A stretch of 64,000 bases of DNA from Pseudosulfitobacter pseudonitzschiae (GTDB taxonomy: Bacteria > Pseudomonadota > Alphaproteobacteria > Rhodobacterales > Rhodobacteraceae), in contig NZ_CP022415.1 of the NCBI RefSeq assembly GCF_002222635.1, positions 62,001 through 126,000 of the forward strand. Direction: 5' to 3'. The notes beneath the pieces were generated by a model. It ran no database searches, was not told the origin of the DNA, and saw nothing but the letters and a program-made list of their open reading frames with translations. Position numbers and translations under genes: made by a program. Below, piece after piece: positions 1 to 8,341 of the stretch (its first letter is position 1; each line of letters begins with the position of its first letter).

Positions 1-331
1 GCAGCGCGCTGAAGCCCGCAGCCATTTCAGCGCAAAGCATCCGGGCGGTGGCGCGGGCGGCGGCATCTTTGGGCCACAGTCCCGCTTCAGGATGCCGTTC
101 AGCCAGAGTTTCGGCGATCGCCATGCTCTCACCGACGACCGTGCCGTCGGGCAGTTGCAGCGCCGGAACCAGACGCGCTGGTGCCAGATGGGCCATGTCA
201 GCGGCCATGGTGCCAGCGTAGAGACCGACAAGGTGGGTGCGATAGGGCAGGCCGAATTTCTCGAGCATCAGCCAGCCGCGCAAGGACCAGCTCGAAAACG
301 TGCGGTCAGCTATATATAGGTCATATGTCAT
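1..331 (-). CDS. Glutathione S-transferase family protein, N-terminal part (runs off the window)
   Basis: The first 110 residues are visible; the C-terminus lies outside the window. The protein begins MTYDLYIADRTFSSWSLRGW, a thioredoxin-fold start typical of soluble glutathione S-transferases in which the Ser/Trp stretch at residues 13-16 would carry the catalytic hydroxyl. Around residues 57-72 the motif V-P-A-L-Q-L-P-D-G followed by E-S-M-A-I is the standard glutathione-binding turn with the cis-proline and the Glu-Ser pair. The second (alpha-helical) domain has just begun. The family conjugates or reduces substrates with glutathione in the cytoplasm; the substrate cannot be told. The ATG at 331 is the only good start in frame. 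It is followed after about 60 bases by a gene on the same strand. Confidence 0.8.
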   Translation of the reverse strand, partial: MTYDLYIADRTFSSWSLRGWLMLEKFGLPYRTHLVGLYAGTMAADMAHLAPARLVPALQLPDGTVVGESMAIAETLAERHPEAGLWPKDAAARATARMLCAEMAAGFSAL

Positions 332-391
332 AGCGTGGATGTTAGACGTGGTAACCGGCTGCGGTAAAACGCTGTTTTGTGGGGGTATCCA

Positions 392-970
392 TCACACAAG
401 GTGATTGAGCAGCGGCACGGGTGAAGCGGCCAGCGGTCCGTCGATACGTGTCACCGACAGGTTGTCGATTTTGTGGGCAAGTGCCTGCTTTGGAGTCCAA
501 CCCATCGCCGCCTGCACCTGTGTCAGGATCACCCCGATGTGTGCAACGGCAATGATATGCTGTGCGGGATGCTGCGCGCTGATCCGGCGTACGGCGGTGG
601 CAACACGGGCGGCGGCCATGTTCCAGCTTTCACCCCCGGGCGGCAGGATGTCGCCCGGATATTCCCAATAGGCGCGGCTAAGGTCGGGGTAGGCATCGCT
701 GACGCGGGTGAAATGCCAGTTGTCCCATGCGCCCAAGTGGAATTCGCGCAGCATCGGGTCGGACCGCAAGCGGGTGCGCCCGCCTGCGATCGCATCAGCC
801 GTGTCGTGTGCGCGGATGAGGTCGGAGGAGATCACCAGAGCATCATCAGGTAGAAATGCCTGCACCCGTTCAATCCGGGCGGTGTCGGACAGATCGGCGG
901 GGACGTCGCGCCAGCCGACAAAGGTTTTTTGGTGGGTCGGGCCATGCCGCACCCAGTGCCATGTGGTCAT
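392..970 (-). CDS. Histidine phosphatase family protein (CobC-like alpha-ribazole phosphatase candidate)
   Basis: 192 residues. The N-terminus carries the phosphohistidine motif W-V-R-H-G-P-T (RHG at residues 8-10). The second catalytic elements are visible as L-R-E-F-H-L-G-A-W (acid Glu) and V-A-H-I-G-V-I near residue 143 (second His). This is a short, single-domain phosphoglycerate-mutase-like phosphatase without signal peptide, so it acts in the cytoplasm. Its ATG overlaps the stop of cobU by four bases (ATGA), so the two are co-translated. That linkage makes alpha-ribazole-5'-phosphate dephosphorylation (CobC/CobZ step of the cobalamin nucleotide loop) the likeliest role. The role is inferred from context; the family as a whole is broad and a generic sugar-phosphate phosphatase remains possible. 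Confidence 0.75.
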   Translation of the reverse strand: MTTWHWVRHGPTHQKTFVGWRDVPADLSDTARIERVQAFLPDDALVISSDLIRAHDTADAIAGGRTRLRSDPMLREFHLGAWDNWHFTRVSDAYPDLSRAYWEYPGDILPPGGESWNMAAARVATAVRRISAQHPAQHIIAVAHIGVILTQVQAAMGWTPKQALAHKIDNLSVTRIDGPLAASPVPLLNHLV

Positions 971-1485
971 AGTGCGCCTTTCAGGACGTTGGGCAGACCC
1001 GCAACCACCTGAATCGCGGTATCGGCATGTGCGGCCAGTGTGATGTTCAGCCTGCCTTGGGCCTCGCGGAACGCGCGGGTGTCGGCGTCAGCGGGTACAA
1101 TCCCTTGGCCAAGTTCGTTGGACACGATCACCACGGGCGCTGGGCAGCCTGCCAGCGCTTGCAGCAGTTCCGACTGCGCCTGTGCCAGATCGGTGCCGTC
1201 CATCACGTGGTTCGTCAGCCACATCGTCGCGCAGTCGATCAAGACGGCCTCGCCCTTGTGGCGATCCGACAGCACAGGTGCCAGATCATGCGTTGCCTCG
1301 AAGTTGGCCCAGACGGATGTGCGCCGGTTTTGGTGGACCTGTACCCGTTTTTTTATTTCGGCGTCCCAGACGCGCGCCGTGGCCAGATAGACAGGCGTTA
1401 ACGCACTGTTAATTATTATATTTTCAGCAAACACGGATTTTCCAGAGGCAGCCCCACCTAAAACGAATGTCATCGAAGGCAACAT
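967..1485 (-). CDS. cobU: Adenosylcobinamide kinase / adenosylcobinamide-phosphate guanylyltransferase
   Basis: 172 residues; CobU/CobP family. It phosphorylates adenosylcobinamide and then transfers GMP from GTP to give adenosylcobinamide-GDP in the late nucleotide-loop steps of B12 synthesis and salvage. The P-loop G-G-A-A-S-G-K-S is at residues 10-17, followed by the V-H-Q-N-R-R-T segment that holds the guanylylated His region, D-C-A-T-M-W-L-T-N, and S-N-E-L-G-Q-G-I-V-P, all in the family order. The start at 1485 (MLPSMTFVLGG) is chosen because AAAGGTGA lies just upstream; an in-frame extension to 1551 has no such site and would overrun the rpoH leader. It overlaps the downstream phosphatase by ATGA and is divergent from rpoH. 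No cobalamin riboswitch is visible in the short upstream region. Confidence 0.9.
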   Translation of the reverse strand: MLPSMTFVLGGAASGKSVFAENIIINSALTPVYLATARVWDAEIKKRVQVHQNRRTSVWANFEATHDLAPVLSDRHKGEAVLIDCATMWLTNHVMDGTDLAQAQSELLQALAGCPAPVVIVSNELGQGIVPADADTRAFREAQGRLNITLAAHADTAIQVVAGLPNVLKGAL

Positions 1486-1502
1486 ATTTTTCACCTTTGG
1501 AG

Positions 1503-1530
1503 TGAACCAAACCCTGTGCTGATGCGTAAT
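1503..1530 (+). promoter_or_regulatory. Candidate ECF (RpoE-type) promoter of rpoH
   Basis: TGAACC at 1503-1508 and CGTAAT at 1525-1530, separated by 16 bases. This resembles the ECF/RpoE class (TGATCC and CGTA-like boxes) that drives rpoHII in photosynthetic Rhodobacterales during singlet-oxygen stress. It sits 45 bases before the chosen rpoH start, a normal leader distance. The match is by eye and one base of the -35 box differs from the usual TGATCC. Confidence 0.4.
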
Positions 1531-1574
1531 TAAGTCAACACCGCATGACAAGCAGCGATCGGGGAGACGTCACT

Positions 1575-2453
1575 ATGGCACTGGACAACGTAAGGGAAGT
1601 TTCACTGTCCCGCATCGCGATGAAAGCTGAATTGCTGGACGCGGAAACTGAATTGAAACTGGCCTATGCTTGGCGGGACGAGCGTGACGAGGCTGCGTTG
1701 CACCGGCTGATTACGGCCTATATGCGCCTAGCGATTTCGATGGCGTCGAAGTTCAAGCGCTATGGTGCGCCGATGAACGACCTGATCCAAGAGGCAGGTC
1801 TGGGACTGATGAAAGCCGCGGACAAGTTTGACCCCGATCGCGGGGTGCGGTTTTCGACCTATGCGGTCTGGTGGATCAAAGCCTCGATTCAGGACTATGT
1901 CATGCGCAACTGGTCGATGGTACGCACCGGGTCTACGTCTTCGCAGAAGTCGCTGTTTTTCAACATGCGCCGCGTTCAGGCACGGTTGGAGCGCGAAAGC
2001 GCCTCGGCGGGTGAAACACTGGACCGGCATCAGCTGCGCCAGATGATCTCGACCGAGATTGGCGTGCCGCTGCGTGATGTTGAAATGATGGAAGGCAGGC
2101 TTGGCGGGGCTGACTATTCGCTGAACGCCACACAATCCTCTGAAGACGAAGGTCGCGAATGGATTGATGCGCTGGAAGATGATGGCGCACAGGCGGCGGA
2201 ACTGGTCGAGAATGAACATGATACAGCGCAATTGCGTGAATGGTTACTACTGGCGATGAATGCGCTGAACGAGCGTGAACGGTTCATCGTGCGCGAACGG
2301 AAGTTACGCGACGAAGTACGCACGCTGGAAAGTTTGGGGCAGGAATTGTCGCTGAGCAAAGAGCGTGTGCGCCAGCTTGAAGCTGCGGCCTTTGCCAAGA
2401 TGCGGAAATCTCTGGAAACCCAAAGCCGGGAGGTGCATCACTTTCTTGTATGA
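1575..2453 (+). CDS. rpoH: RNA polymerase sigma factor RpoH (RpoHII-like)
   Basis: 292 residues from ATG 1575, which is preceded by GGGGAG at a good distance; an upstream start at 1545 adds ten weak residues. Region 2 is seen as D-L-I-Q-E-A-G-L-G-L-M-K...F-D-P-D-R-G-V-R-F-S-T-Y-A-V-W-W-I-K, which binds core polymerase and the -10 element. The heat-shock-specific RpoH box is present as Q-K-S-L-F-F-N-M-R-R (about residues 124-133). Region 4 ends the protein with the helix-turn-helix L-G-Q-E-L-S-L-S-K-E-R-V-R-Q-L-E. The somewhat divergent box and the ECF-like promoter fit the second copy (RpoHII) that handles photo-oxidative stress in Rhodobacterales, rather than the main heat-shock RpoHI. The stop overlaps the start of the ChaN-like gene (ATGA). 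Confidence 0.88.
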   Translation: MALDNVREVSLSRIAMKAELLDAETELKLAYAWRDERDEAALHRLITAYMRLAISMASKFKRYGAPMNDLIQEAGLGLMKAADKFDPDRGVRFSTYAVWWIKASIQDYVMRNWSMVRTGSTSSQKSLFFNMRRVQARLERESASAGETLDRHQLRQMISTEIGVPLRDVEMMEGRLGGADYSLNATQSSEDEGREWIDALEDDGAQAAELVENEHDTAQLREWLLLAMNALNERERFIVRERKLRDEVRTLESLGQELSLSKERVRQLEAAAFAKMRKSLETQSREVHHFLV

Positions 2454-3241
2454 GATATATGATTCCCGCACTGCTTTCGTGGGCCGTCCTTTGCGGGGCG
2501 GCCTTTGCTTTTGACGCTGCTGATGTGCCACGCGCTGACATCATGATTGTGGGTGAGGTGCATGATAATCCGATCCATCACGCGGCGCAGGCTTTGGTCG
2601 TGGCGCAAGCGCAGCCCAAGGCGATTGTCTGGGAAATGCTGACACCCGTGCAAGCGGCGCTTGTTACGCCTGCGTTGGTGCAGGATGTCGGAAGAATGGC
2701 CGAAACGCTGGGCTGGGCCGAGGCGAGATGGCCTGATTTTGCCATGTATCACCCTGTTTTTGCGGCTGCCCCCCATGCCGCAACCTATGGCGCTGCTGTG
2801 CCGCGCGACGTAGTCTCTGGCGTGGTAAAGGGATCTTTGGAGGATGCTTTTGACGCCGCTGCCGCCTATGGGCTGGACCGCGATCTGAGCATCGCAGAAC
2901 AGCGCGCACGAGAGGCGCTGCAATTCGCCGCTCATTGCAATGCACTTCCCCAGGATCTCGTGCCCGGAATGGTCAAGGCCCAGCGGTTGCGCGATGCGGT
3001 GTTGGCACAGGCTGCGGTGCAGGCGTTGGCGGACACGGGCGGGCCGGTGGTTGTAATCACTGGCAATGGCCACGCGCGCAAGGATTGGGGCGTACCAAGC
3101 TATCTGGTGCGGGTTGCGCCTGATGCGATAGTTTGGGCCATTGGTCAGGGCGAGGACGGCAATGCGCCCGACGGTGGTTTTGACGTGATTTGGGATGCAC
3201 CCGCGCAGACGCGCCCCGACCCATGCACGGCGTTCAAATAA
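2450..3241 (+). CDS. ChaN family haem-binding / Tiki-fold exported protein
   Basis: 263 residues. A signal peptide is plain (hydrophobic 5-20, A-F-A at about 20), so the protein is exported; no lipobox cysteine follows, so it should be periplasmic rather than a lipoprotein. The motif G-E-V-H-D-N-P-I-H-H near residues 35-44 is the hallmark of the ChaN/cofactor-haem-binding family, and T-G-N-G-H-A-R-K-D-W-G-V-P near the C-terminus is its second conserved block. ChaN of Campylobacter binds stacked haems; the biochemical role of the alphaproteobacterial members is not settled. It is translationally coupled to rpoH by a four-base overlap, so it is probably co-expressed under oxidative stress. I infer a haem or metal-related protective role. 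Confidence 0.8.
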   Translation: MRYMIPALLSWAVLCGAAFAFDAADVPRADIMIVGEVHDNPIHHAAQALVVAQAQPKAIVWEMLTPVQAALVTPALVQDVGRMAETLGWAEARWPDFAMYHPVFAAAPHAATYGAAVPRDVVSGVVKGSLEDAFDAAAAYGLDRDLSIAEQRAREALQFAAHCNALPQDLVPGMVKAQRLRDAVLAQAAVQALADTGGPVVVITGNGHARKDWGVPSYLVRVAPDAIVWAIGQGEDGNAPDGGFDVIWDAPAQTRPDPCTAFK

Positions 3242-3317
3242 CGCGGTCCTTACGGGCTGGCAGAATGTGCAGACGCGGCCTATGGTTGGCTGAAATTTAC
3301 GGCAGCGGGGACGCAGG

Positions 3318-4511
3318 ATGCTGAACGGCAAACGAATTCTCTTGATTATCGGCGGCGGGATCGCGGCATTCAAATCGCTGGACTTGATCCGGCGTCTGCG
3401 CGAACGGGGCGCGGTGGTCACACCGGTGCTTACACAGGCGGGATCCGAATTTGTCACACCCTTGTCTGTCTCTGCGCTGGCAGGCGCAAAGGTGTATCGC
3501 GATCTGTTCGATCTGACGGACGAGGCCGAGATGGGCCATATCCAGCTGTCGCGCTCGGCGGATCTGGTGCTGGTGGCACCCGCCACTGCGGACTTGATGG
3601 CAAAGATGGCGCAGGGGCTGGCGAATGATCTTGCCTCGACATTGCTGTTGGCAACGGACACGCCGGTGATGGTTGCTCCTGCGATGAATGTGCGGATGTG
3701 GGATCATCCCGCAACCCGTCGCAATCTGGCAACGCTGCGCGGCGATGGCATTGCGGTGATCGGACCGAATGACGGTGATATGGCCTGTGGCGAATTCGGA
3801 CCGGGGCGGATGGCGGAACCGTTAGAAATTGTTGCAGCCCTTGAAGGCGCGCTGGGCGGCGGGCCGCTGGCGGGCAAACGGGTGTTGGTCACCTCAGGGC
3901 CGACGCACGAGCCGATTGATCCGGTGCGCTATATCGCCAACCGCTCGTCGGGTGCACAAGGCACGTCACTGGGGGTGGCTCTTGCAGCACTGGGGGCCGA
4001 GGTGGTCTTTGTCACCGGCCCCGCAGATGTGCCGCCGCCTGCGGGTGTGCAGGTGATCAAGGTTCAGACTGCGCAGCAGATGTTGGCGGCGGTGCAGACC
4101 GCCTTGCCCTGTGATGCGGCAATCTTTGCGGCGGCTGTGGCGGATTGGCGGGTGGCGACTGCTTCGGACCGGAAGCTGAAAAAGACCAAAGACGGGATGC
4201 CAGAGCTGGAGTTCGTGGAAAACCCCGACATTCTGGCGACCGTGTCGCAGATGACCACAGGGCGGCCTGGACTGGTAGTGGGCTTTGCCGCCGAGACCAA
4301 TGACGTGATCGAAAACGCCACCGCCAAACTTCAGCGCAAGGGATGCGACTGGATTGTGGCCAACGATGTGTCGCCCGAAACCGGTATCATGGGGGGCAGC
4401 GAGAATGCCGTTCATCTGATCTGGGATGGGGGCGTCGAGGATTGGCCACGCATGGGCAAGGATGCGGTCGCACAGCAACTGGCGGGGCGGATTGCCGCTG
4501 CCTTGAACTAA
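3318..4511 (+). CDS. coaBC: Bifunctional phosphopantothenoylcysteine decarboxylase / phosphopantothenate-cysteine ligase
   Basis: 397 residues, the full length for the fused enzyme. CoaB joins cysteine to 4'-phosphopantothenate using CTP; CoaC then decarboxylates it with FMN to 4'-phosphopantetheine for coenzyme A. The N-terminal flavoprotein half shows G-G-G-I-A-A-F-K-S, the G-H-I active His at about residue 75, P-A-M-N-V-R-M-W and the A-C-G-E-F-G-P-G-R-M loop with the catalytic Cys. The C-terminal half starts near residue 190 with V-T-S-G-P-T-H-E-P-I-D-P-V-R-Y-I and has the nucleotide-site K-L-K-K-T-K. dut follows after 36 bases and the ThiF-like gene after that, as one likely unit. Confidence 0.95.
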   Translation: MLNGKRILLIIGGGIAAFKSLDLIRRLRERGAVVTPVLTQAGSEFVTPLSVSALAGAKVYRDLFDLTDEAEMGHIQLSRSADLVLVAPATADLMAKMAQGLANDLASTLLLATDTPVMVAPAMNVRMWDHPATRRNLATLRGDGIAVIGPNDGDMACGEFGPGRMAEPLEIVAALEGALGGGPLAGKRVLVTSGPTHEPIDPVRYIANRSSGAQGTSLGVALAALGAEVVFVTGPADVPPPAGVQVIKVQTAQQMLAAVQTALPCDAAIFAAAVADWRVATASDRKLKKTKDGMPELEFVENPDILATVSQMTTGRPGLVVGFAAETNDVIENATAKLQRKGCDWIVANDVSPETGIMGGSENAVHLIWDGGVEDWPRMGKDAVAQQLAGRIAAALN

Positions 4512-4518
4512 TACCTTA

Positions 4519-4553
4519 ATGCCTCCGGCGGGAGTTTTTCTGGCAAGATGAAG
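4519..4553 (+). repeat. Dispersed Roseobacter-type intergenic element, copy 1
   Basis: Begins ATGCCTCCGGCGGGAG, runs into a T-stretch and ends GGCAAGATGAAG. It is similar to copies at 28489, 33878, 34033 (inverted) and 43670. The first half can fold (CTCC...GGAG). This copy fills the coaBC-dut gap and its last bases supply the dut start codon. Confidence 0.6.
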
Positions 4554-5015
4554 ACCAATTCAGTGACATTGCAATTTGTCTGGGACACGGGCGCGGATAT
4601 CGCTTTGGGCATGCCGTCTTACGAAACTTCTGGTGCGGCGGGCGCGGATCTGCGGGCGAATTTTGCGGATCGCGGGTCTGTTGTTTTGCCATCGGGCGCG
4701 CGGGCGCTGGTGCCGACAGGGCTTCGGCTGGCAATTCCCGACGGGTTCGAAGTGCAGGTGCGACCCCGTTCGGGATTGGCGCTGAAGCATGGCGTGACGC
4801 TGGTGAACACGCCCGGGACCATCGACAGCGATTATCGCGGGCCGTTAGGGGTGATTATGATCAATCTGGGCGATGCTGACTTTGTCGTCGAACACGGGAT
4901 GCGTATTGCGCAAATGGTGGTGGCCCCTGTGGTGCAGGCGCGATTTGATCTGGTCGAGGCACTGGACGACACTGTGCGCGGCGCGGGCGGCTTTGGCTCG
5001 ACTGGCGCGCAATGA
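4548..5015 (+). CDS. dut: Deoxyuridine 5'-triphosphate nucleotidohydrolase
   Basis: 155 residues, the normal size of a trimeric dUTPase, which hydrolyses dUTP to dUMP and pyrophosphate. This keeps uracil out of DNA and feeds thymidylate synthesis. All five family motifs are readable: A-G-A-D-L-R-A (motif 1), R-P-R-S-G-L-A (2), [12 protein letters not shown] (3), R-I-A-Q-M-V (4) and the flexible C-terminal G-A-G-G-F-G-S-T-G (5). The ATG used lies inside the repeat element that fills the gap after coaBC, and the nearest purine-rich stretch (GGCGGGAG) is about 20 bases upstream, so the exact start is less sure than the identity; GTG at 4563 is an alternative. Its last codons overlap the ThiF-like gene by four bases. 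Confidence 0.93.
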   Translation: MKTNSVTLQFVWDTGADIALGMPSYETSGAAGADLRANFADRGSVVLPSGARALVPTGLRLAIPDGFEVQVRPRSGLALKHGVTLVNTPGTIDSDYRGPLGVIMINLGDADFVVEHGMRIAQMVVAPVVQARFDLVEALDDTVRGAGGFGSTGAQ

Positions 5016-6055
5016 TACTGGTTCTGGGCCTTGCTTTGACGCTTTGGGCTGTGGGCGCAGTGATGGGTGCGCCGCGTTCGGTGCGGCTGAATATGATGGG
5101 GTTGCTTTATGTGGCTGTGCTGTCTTTGCATCTGGTGCTGCCCGACGGGCATCCGCTGCGCTTGGCGACAGGCGAAAGTGCCGCGCTTTGGTTGATCCTT
5201 GGCGGATTTGTGGTGCTGGTTCTGGCCTATCGCTGGGGCTTGCGGCGGTTACGGGCGCGGGCCGCGAAGGGGCAAGCCGACATACCGGTGCAAGCGCATC
5301 AGGGGCCGATGGGCGAGATCGAGCTGAACCGTTATTCCCGCCACATCGTGCTGCGAGAGATCGGTGGGCCGGGGCAGGTGGCGTTGAAGAATGCGCGGGT
5401 GCTGGTCGTTGGGGCCGGAGGGCTGGGTGCGCCTGCCCTGCAATATCTGGCGGCGGCGGGTGTGGGGACGCTTGGCGTGATTGACGCCGATGTAGTCGAA
5501 GGCAGCAATTTGCAGCGCCAGGTGATCCACACTGACGCACGTATCGGGATGCCTAAGGTGTTCTCGGCCCAAGCCGCGCTTGAGGCGTTGAACCCCTTTG
5601 TGACAGTGCGCCCGTATCAACGGCGCTTTGACGAAGAGATCGCCGCCGAACTGGTTGCAGAATATGATTTGGTGTTGGATGGCACCGATAATTTCGCCAC
5701 ACGCTATCTGGTCAACCGTGTGGCTTTCACCGCAGGTGTTCCGCTGGTTTCGGGTGCATTGAGCCAGTGGGAGGGGCAATTGAGCGTCTTTGATCCAGCA
5801 CGCGGCGCGCCCTGTTATCAGTGTGTTTTTCCACAAGCCCCCGCCCCCGGGCTGGCCCCTAGCTGTGCTGAGGCGGGCGTTTTGGGTCCATTGCCCGGTG
5901 TCGTGGGCGCGATGATGGCGGTCGAGGCGGTCAAGCTGCTGACCGGTGCAGGCACGCCGTTGCGGGGCGAGATGTTGATTTATGACGCGCTTTACGGCGA
6001 AAGCCGCAAGATAACTCTGGCGCGGCGCGGCGACTGTCCGGTTTGCGGCGATTGA
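5012..6055 (+). CDS. Membrane-anchored HesA/MoeB/ThiF family adenylyltransferase
   Basis: 347 residues. Residues 1-75 hold two or three hydrophobic helices (residues 1-18, about 28-46 and 55-73) followed by a basic [13 protein letters not shown] stretch, so the enzyme should be tethered to the inner membrane with its catalytic part in the cytoplasm. The E1-like part begins [17 protein letters not shown] and continues with the nucleotide motif [10 protein letters not shown], the N-L-Q-R-Q-V-I-H segment, [10 protein letters not shown] and the zinc pairs C-Y-Q-C and C-P-V-C. Relatives adenylate the C-terminal Gly-Gly of MoaD or ThiS for molybdopterin or thiamine synthesis. The anchor is unusual for MoeB. 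No MoaD/ThiS gene is adjacent, so the partner is unknown. Confidence 0.85.
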   Translation: MILVLGLALTLWAVGAVMGAPRSVRLNMMGLLYVAVLSLHLVLPDGHPLRLATGESAALWLILGGFVVLVLAYRWGLRRLRARAAKGQADIPVQAHQGPMGEIELNRYSRHIVLREIGGPGQVALKNARVLVVGAGGLGAPALQYLAAAGVGTLGVIDADVVEGSNLQRQVIHTDARIGMPKVFSAQAALEALNPFVTVRPYQRRFDEEIAAELVAEYDLVLDGTDNFATRYLVNRVAFTAGVPLVSGALSQWEGQLSVFDPARGAPCYQCVFPQAPAPGLAPSCAEAGVLGPLPGVVGAMMAVEAVKLLTGAGTPLRGEMLIYDALYGESRKITLARRGDCPVCGD

Positions 6056-6138
6056 TCGGGACTTTCCGGGGCTTCGGTGGACGGATGCGATTGCAAGTGG
6101 CGGGGCAAGGCTTAGGTTGAGACCAAAGGAGACCCAAC

Positions 6139-8151
6139 ATGACCAACCCGTTGCTTGCCGACTGGGACACGCCGTTTCAGATCGCCCCGTTCGACGCCAT
6201 TTCCGACGATGATTTTACCCCCGCGCTGGATTGGGCGCTGGCGGCACATAATGTGGAAATTGACGCAATTGCGCAGGATGGCGATGCGCCGACCTTTGAC
6301 AATGTGATTGGCGCGCTGGAGGCGGCAGGGCGTGATCTGGACAAGGTTCTGGGCGTGTTTTTCACCGTTGCAGGGGCCGACAGCAATCCCGCCCGCGAGG
6401 CATTGCAGCGCGAATTCTCGCCCAAGCTGGCGGCGCATTTTTCCGAGATTTCGGCCAACACGGCGCTGTTTGCCCGCGTTGCCGCCGTGTGGGACCAGCG
6501 TGGCGCGCTGGAACTGACCGACGAGCAATCCCGCGTGCTGATGCTGACGCACCGTGGATTTGTTCGCGCCGGTGCTGCGCTGACGGGTGCCCAAGCCGAG
6601 CGGATGAAAGAAATCAAGGGCCGTCTGGCGGTTCTGGGCACCGAGTTCACCCAGAACCTGCTGGCGGATGAACGGGACTGGCACATGGATCTGCCCGAGA
6701 CCGATATGGCAGGTCTGCCCGAGTTCGTAATCCGCACCGCTCATACTGCGGGTGCAGAGGTCGGGGCGAATGGCGCCGTGATCACTCTGTCGCGGTCGCT
6801 GATCGTGCCATTCTTGCAGTTCTCCACACGGCGCGACCTGCGCGAGATTGCCTATAAGGCGTGGACCGCTCGGGGAGCCAACGGAGGCAAGACCGACAAC
6901 CGCGAGATTGCCGCCGAAATCCTGAAGTTGCGCGAAGAGCGGGCCAAGCTTTTGGGGTACAAGAACTTTGCCACCTACAAGCTGGAAACAGAAATGGCAG
7001 GCGATGCCGAGTCGGTCCGCGATCTGCTGATGCAGGTCTGGCAACCGGCAAAGGCGCAGGCCGAAGCGGACGCTTGGGTGCTGGCGCAGATGATGCAACA
7101 GGATGGCGTCAACGATGACTTGCAGGCGTGGGATTGGCGGTTTTATTCTGAGCGCCGCCGCCAGCAGTTGCACGATCTGGATGAAGCCGAGTTAAAGCCC
7201 TATTTTCAACTCGACCGGATGATTGAGGCTTCCTTTGACTGCGCGTCGCGGTTGTTCGGGCTGGCGTTCGAGCCGCTGGACGTGCCGCTTTATCACCCCG
7301 ATTGCCGTGCGTGGAACGTTACCCGTGGTGGCGAGCACATTGCGGTGTTTATCGGTGATTATTTCGCACGCGGATCGAAACGGTCGGGCGCGTGGTGTTC
7401 GGCGATGCGGTCGCAGGCGAAACATCCACAGGTACAAACACCGGTGGTGATCAATGTGTGCAACTTTGCCAAGGGCGATCCGGCGTTGTTGTCATATGAT
7501 GACGCGCGAACGCTGTTTCACGAATTTGGCCATGCGCTGCACCAGATGTTGTCGGATGTGACCTATGAAAGCGTGTCCGGTACGTCGGTGTCGCGTGATT
7601 TTGTCGAGCTGCCCAGCCAGCTTTACGAACACTGGTTGGGCGTGCCGGAGGTATTGAGCACCTTTGCCACCCATGCCGAGACGGGGCAGCCCATGCCGCA
7701 GGTTTTGCTGGAAAAAGTGCTGGCTGCTGCGACCTATGACATGGGGTTCCAGACGGTGGAATATGTGGCTTCGGCGCTGGTTGATCTTGAGTTTCACGAT
7801 GGCGCCGCACCCGCCGATCCGATGGCGCGACAGGCCGATATCCTTGAAGGGCTGGGCATACCGCAAGCCATCGGGATGCGCCACGCCACGCCGCATTTTG
7901 CGCATGTGTTCTCGGGCGACGGCTATTCGTCGGGTTATTACAGTTACATGTGGTCCGAGGTGATGGACGCCGACGCATTTGCAGCTTTCGAAGAGGCAGG
8001 CGGCGCGTTTGACGAAGACGTGGCCAAAGCGTTGGAAGAGAACATTCTGAGCACTGGCGGCAGCCGCGATGCGGCAGAACTGTATACGGCGTTCCGTGGG
8101 CGTTTGCCGGGCGTCGAGGCGTTGCTTAAGGGGCGTGGTCTGGTGGCATAA
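6139..8151 (+). CDS. M3 family oligopeptidase / peptidyl-dipeptidase (Dcp / oligopeptidase A type)
   Basis: 670 residues, the full M3 size. The zinc signature H-E-F-G-H is at residues 461-465, with Glu462 as catalytic base, followed by the conserved F-V-E-L-P-S-Q block. The C-terminal Y-S-S-G-Y-Y-S-Y-M-W-S-E loop shapes the substrate site in this family. There is no signal peptide, so it works in the cytoplasm, trimming oligopeptides. SD AAAGGAG precedes ATG 6139 directly. The length and the N-terminal opening with P-F-D-A-I fit the Dcp/PrlC branch; which of the two cannot be decided by eye. It stands alone, with 83 bases upstream and 190 bases of non-coding DNA downstream. Confidence 0.92.
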   Translation: MTNPLLADWDTPFQIAPFDAISDDDFTPALDWALAAHNVEIDAIAQDGDAPTFDNVIGALEAAGRDLDKVLGVFFTVAGADSNPAREALQREFSPKLAAHFSEISANTALFARVAAVWDQRGALELTDEQSRVLMLTHRGFVRAGAALTGAQAERMKEIKGRLAVLGTEFTQNLLADERDWHMDLPETDMAGLPEFVIRTAHTAGAEVGANGAVITLSRSLIVPFLQFSTRRDLREIAYKAWTARGANGGKTDNREIAAEILKLREERAKLLGYKNFATYKLETEMAGDAESVRDLLMQVWQPAKAQAEADAWVLAQMMQQDGVNDDLQAWDWRFYSERRRQQLHDLDEAELKPYFQLDRMIEASFDCASRLFGLAFEPLDVPLYHPDCRAWNVTRGGEHIAVFIGDYFARGSKRSGAWCSAMRSQAKHPQVQTPVVINVCNFAKGDPALLSYDDARTLFHEFGHALHQMLSDVTYESVSGTSVSRDFVELPSQLYEHWLGVPEVLSTFATHAETGQPMPQVLLEKVLAAATYDMGFQTVEYVASALVDLEFHDGAAPADPMARQADILEGLGIPQAIGMRHATPHFAHVFSGDGYSSGYYSYMWSEVMDADAFAAFEEAGGAFDEDVAKALEENILSTGGSRDAAELYTAFRGRLPGVEALLKGRGLVA

Positions 8152-8341
8152 GCGTTTCGGGGACACCCGTTTGGTGTGGTCCCGTGCCTCGCAAGGTCGG
8201 TTGCTTGGTTCTGTCAGTCCTGTTTTGATTGGTGTAGGTGTCGGGTGCTGTCCCTACGACCATATGCTAGAATTCGTCAGCGGCTGCCCTCGTCTTTGCG
8301 AGCGGTCGCCGACAGATTACTCGTCATAAGCGGAGCACTGA

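Noticed and set aside
967-1575. Cobalamin riboswitch upstream of cobU
   Set aside because: Only about 90 bases separate cobU and rpoH and no B12-box or aptamer core is visible.
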